DNA of 55,296 nt from NCBI RefSeq assembly GCF_001895005.1, contig NZ_BCXH01000028.1:1-55296 (forward strand). The letters run 5' to 3'. Positions 53,145-55,296 of the stretch are shown here, piece after piece (the first letter of the stretch is position 1; every line of letters starts with the position of its first letter). The position numbers and the translations under genes were made by a program. The notes under the pieces are model-generated. The model worked only from the letters and a program-made list of their open reading frames with translations. It did not search any database and was not told where the DNA came from. The stretch comes from Rhodococcus yunnanensis NBRC 103083. Lineage in GTDB: Bacteria > Actinomycetota > Actinomycetes > Mycobacteriales > Mycobacteriaceae.

Positions 53145-53915
53145 CTAGTGCGTGCCGGCGTCCAGCGCAGCGACCACCGTCATCGATCCTGGGGCCACCT
53201 CGGTGAAACCGGCGTCACGCACCGCGACAGCCGAACCTGCGTCCACCAAACGGCGCGCGTGGGCCCACCGGTCGGGGTCGGCGTCGCGAACGGAGCATTC
53301 GAATCCCCTGGCCGCCCACGCCTCGCACTCGTCCAGCGTCATTGCACCGGCGAGCAACATGCTCGCGTGTCCGACCTGCGCTGCGGCCTTGCCGACGGTC
53401 ATCTCGAGCGACCGATCGATCCAGAAAACGGGCACGCCCTGCACCGCCGGTCCCGGATCGTCGTGTTCGAGGTCGGTGCCACCGATCTGGAGGCGCTTGA
53501 TGCGGGGATCGAGATCACCGACGCGTCCCGGCACCAGCGCACGGGCACGCGCATCACCGAGGTCGACGGTCAGACCGTCCACTTCCTGGGCGGCATTCCA
53601 CTGCGCTCCCCGTGCACGCCGAGCCACCTTGCGTATGCGAGCCGAAGTCCAGTCCGTGAACCGGCTCTCCCATTCGCCGCCGGCGCCGACCCGTTCGTCG
53701 AGGCACAGTGCCACAGCCACAGAAGCAGCTGCTTCGAGCAACCGGCTACGCGGAGGCGGATCGACTTTGGGGATCTCGAGCACAATGGGCATCGCGAGAA
53801 CATCCGCCGGGTCAGGTGGATCGGCGCGTCCACCGTAGCCACGAGCGAGCACCGCATGACGCTCCGCGAAGGTGCTCCGCGGCCCGTCGATATCGTCGAC
53901 GGTCTGCTCGCTCAC
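53145..53915 (-). CDS. PTH2-type peptidyl-tRNA hydrolase domain protein
   Basis: 256 residues. The C-terminal 130 residues contain the PTH2 pattern MTVGKAAAQVGHASMLLAG followed by WAARGFECSVRDAD and SAVAVRDAGFTEVAPGSMTVVAA. The N-terminal half (about 1-120: ADVLAMPIVLEIPK, DWTSARIRKVARRARGAQW) is an extension conserved in actinobacteria. The family removes peptidyl groups from stalled tRNA; here the activity is inferred only. The GTG start overlaps the serB stop by 4 nt (GTGA). Confidence 0.82.
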   Translation of the reverse strand: MSEQTVDDIDGPRSTFAERHAVLARGYGGRADPPDPADVLAMPIVLEIPKVDPPPRSRLLEAAASVAVALCLDERVGAGGEWESRFTDWTSARIRKVARRARGAQWNAAQEVDGLTVDLGDARARALVPGRVGDLDPRIKRLQIGGTDLEHDDPGPAVQGVPVFWIDRSLEMTVGKAAAQVGHASMLLAGAMTLDECEAWAARGFECSVRDADPDRWAHARRLVDAGSAVAVRDAGFTEVAPGSMTVVAALDAGTH

Positions 53916-55138
53916 AGGATCGGGACGCGGCGAACGCCACCGTCGATCGCGTCGGCTGCCTCGATTTCGCCGCGGGTGACCCCGAGCATGAACAGAACGG
54001 CATCGAGATAGGGATGCGAGATAGCAGTGTCGGCGATCTCCCGGAGCGCGGGCTTGGCGTTGAACGCAACGCCGAGACCTGCCGCGGTGAGCATGTCGAT
54101 GTCGTTCGCACCGTCACCGACTGCAACGGTCTGCTCCATCGGAACTCCGGACTGCGACGCGAACTCACGCAGTGCAGTCGCCTTCGCAGCCCGATCGATC
54201 ACCTCTCCCACCACTCTGCCCGTGAGCTTGCCGTCGACGATCTCGAGCGTGTTGGCCTTGACGAAGTCGAGTTCCAATTCGTGAGCGAGTCCCTCGATGA
54301 CCTGACGGAATCCTCCGGACACCACGCCGCAGTAGTAGCCGAGGCGTCGCAAGGTTCTGATGGTCGTGCGGGCACCCGGTGTGAGTTCGAGTTCCTCGCC
54401 GACCTCGTCGATGACCGAGGCGTCGAGTCCCGCCAACGCGGCCACCCGCTGATGGAGCGACTCGGAGAAGTCGATTTCGCCGCGCATAGCGGCTTCGGTC
54501 ACGGCGCGAACTTCGTCCTCACGGCCCGCCTTGGCGGCGAGCATCTCGATGACTTCACCCTGTACGAGTGTGGAATCGACATCGAACACGATGAGCCGCT
54601 TCGACCGACGAGCGATTCCCGCCCGTTCGACAGCAACATCGACACCGACACCAGCTGCAATCTCGGACAGTCCGGTGCGAAGTTGTTTGTCCGCACCGGG
54701 CGAGGTATTGGTTGCCGTCACCTGAAGTTCGAGTCCGGTGACCGGGTAATCGGCGACGCCTCGGATGGAGTCGATGTTGGCACCTTGGCGTGCCAGCTCA
54801 CGCGAGATGGTGCTGAATGCGCGTGCTGTCACCGGTCGACCGAGCACGACGACCACGTGCGTCGGTAATTCCGGCTTACCGTTCAGGTCGGCACCGATTT
54901 CGACATCGACGTGTACGCCGACGGTCGCCATCGCCTCTTCGAGTTCTTCTTGAAGATCCTCGGGGTCTTTGGGGCAGTTCAACAGCACGCCCAGGGTGAG
55001 TCGGCCTCGAATGACGACCTGCTCGACGTCGAGCAGACTCACATCGTGCCGCGACAGCGCAGCGAACAGAACAGATGTGACGCCGGGCTTGTCGGGTCCG
55101 GTAACCGTCACGAGTACAGCGGTGCCCGATGACGCCAC
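53912..55138 (-). CDS. serB: Phosphoserine phosphatase with tandem ACT domains (SerB2)
   Basis: Final step of serine synthesis, O-phosphoserine to serine. 408 residues: two ACT domains (about 5-85 and 92-170) opening VTVTGPDKPGVTSVLFAAL, then a HAD phosphatase with motif I FDVDSTLVQGEVIEM (nucleophile first Asp), motif II SGG, and motif III/IV GDGANDIDML. ACT domains in this family bind serine for feedback. GTG at 55138. Synteny with Rv3042c. Coupled to the PTH2-type gene. Together with serA the window encodes two of the three serine-pathway enzymes. Confidence 0.97.
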   Translation of the reverse strand: MASSGTAVLVTVTGPDKPGVTSVLFAALSRHDVSLLDVEQVVIRGRLTLGVLLNCPKDPEDLQEELEEAMATVGVHVDVEIGADLNGKPELPTHVVVVLGRPVTARAFSTISRELARQGANIDSIRGVADYPVTGLELQVTATNTSPGADKQLRTGLSEIAAGVGVDVAVERAGIARRSKRLIVFDVDSTLVQGEVIEMLAAKAGREDEVRAVTEAAMRGEIDFSESLHQRVAALAGLDASVIDEVGEELELTPGARTTIRTLRRLGYYCGVVSGGFRQVIEGLAHELELDFVKANTLEIVDGKLTGRVVGEVIDRAAKATALREFASQSGVPMEQTVAVGDGANDIDMLTAAGLGVAFNAKPALREIADTAISHPYLDAVLFMLGVTRGEIEAADAIDGGVRRVPIL

Positions 55139-55217
55139 CGAATCTCCCTTCGCGCGCGTATCCGCTCGGTAGCGGACCGCTGACTGATTTTCTCGTGCGT
55201 GTCGATTCTTGCAAGCG

Positions 55218-55250
55218 AAGAGCCCCGCCCGGGTACCGGGAGGGGCTCTT
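55218..55250. terminator. Terminator between the partial gene and serB
   Basis: AAGAGCCCC (55218-55226) pairs with GGGGCTCTT (55242-55250), with an inner CCCGG/CCGGG stem (55228-55232 with 55236-55240) and a 3-nt loop. It lies about 20 nt past the stop of the minus-strand partial gene, so it most likely ends that transcript. Confidence 0.85.
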
Positions 55251-55269
55251 TCGGGTTACCAGATCGGAA

Positions 55270-55296
55270 TTACTTCGGATCCGGGTCGCCGGAGGC
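55270..55296 (-). CDS. C-terminal end of a minus-strand gene, probably ctaD (partial)
   Basis: Eight codons and a TAA stop (55270-55272) read ASGDPDPK on the minus strand, followed by a strong terminator. In M. tuberculosis the gene upstream of serB2 on this strand is ctaD, cytochrome c oxidase subunit I, so synteny suggests it. The visible residues alone cannot prove it. Truncated by the window edge. Confidence 0.4.
   Translation of the reverse strand, partial: ASGDPDPK

Overview
The window is high-GC actinobacterial chromosome, almost certainly Rhodococcus or a very close mycolic-acid-containing relative. The evidence is the strong GC3 codon bias, frequent GTG starts, TANNNT -10 boxes placed 7-8 nt before start codons (leaderless mRNAs), and a gene order that tracks the Mycobacterium tuberculosis segment from leuB (Rv2995c) to serB2 (Rv3042c). 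The sequence ends inside what is probably ctaD, the next gene in that order. It looks like core chromosome: I see no insertion sequence, phage gene, tRNA, rRNA, CRISPR array or clear pseudogene.

Layout. (1) 1-9350: amino-acid biosynthesis. A palindromic repeat array (17-299) is followed by leuB and serA, then the ilvB-ilvN-ilvC operon (all minus). The ilv operon is preceded by an attenuator: a leaderless 15-codon leader peptide rich in Ile, Leu and Val (6779-6826) and a strong terminator (6713-6745). A small membrane/PH-like protein and ilvD run on plus. (2) 9360-16868: a DoxX-like membrane protein, an LppZ-like lipoprotein, and a glycerol operon glpF-glpK-glpD divergent from a SorC/DeoR-type sugar-binding regulator with a perfect 14-bp palindrome between them. 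(3) 16865-19969: gatB, a hotdog thioesterase and pfkA. (4) 20151-27100: a block absent at this place in M. tuberculosis: an SDR protein lacking the catalytic Tyr/Lys, a TetR regulator, a NarL-type two-component system, a secreted phospholipase-A2-like protein coupled to an Abhydrolase_9 membrane hydrolase, and a membrane-anchored esterase. (5) 27108-37272: gatC-gatA, an ACT-domain protein, ligA, a MetE-C-like protein, mnmA, a cysteine desulfurase, and a PlsC acyltransferase plus OlsB-like GNAT pair that could make ornithine lipid. (6) 37440-39277: etfB-etfA.

(7) 39487-47734: a methyltransferase, a GH57 glucan enzyme, a GT4 glucosyltransferase and a hexapeptide acyltransferase, then a PQQ-type lipoprotein and two more methyltransferases. 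This resembles the locus tied to methylglucose lipopolysaccharide (MGLP) in mycobacteria. A 34-bp tandem repeat lies in the divergent promoter region at 43895-44064. (8) 47791-55296: an enoyl-CoA hydratase, a Nudix hydrolase and an ABC ATPase (continuing the same minus-strand operon), glgX, a YczE-type membrane protein whose 3' end runs 235 bp antisense into glgX, a PTH2-type peptidyl-tRNA hydrolase, serB and the 3' end of a minus-strand gene.

Translational coupling by 1-4 nt overlaps is common (ilvB/ilvN, glpK/glpD, gatC/gatA, the PLA2/hydrolase pair, GNAT/acyltransferase, iscS/mnmA, mnmA/MetE-like, methyltransferase/GH57, serB/PTH2) and supports many start choices. Functional names rest on recognised motifs and remembered family features; no database search was run.
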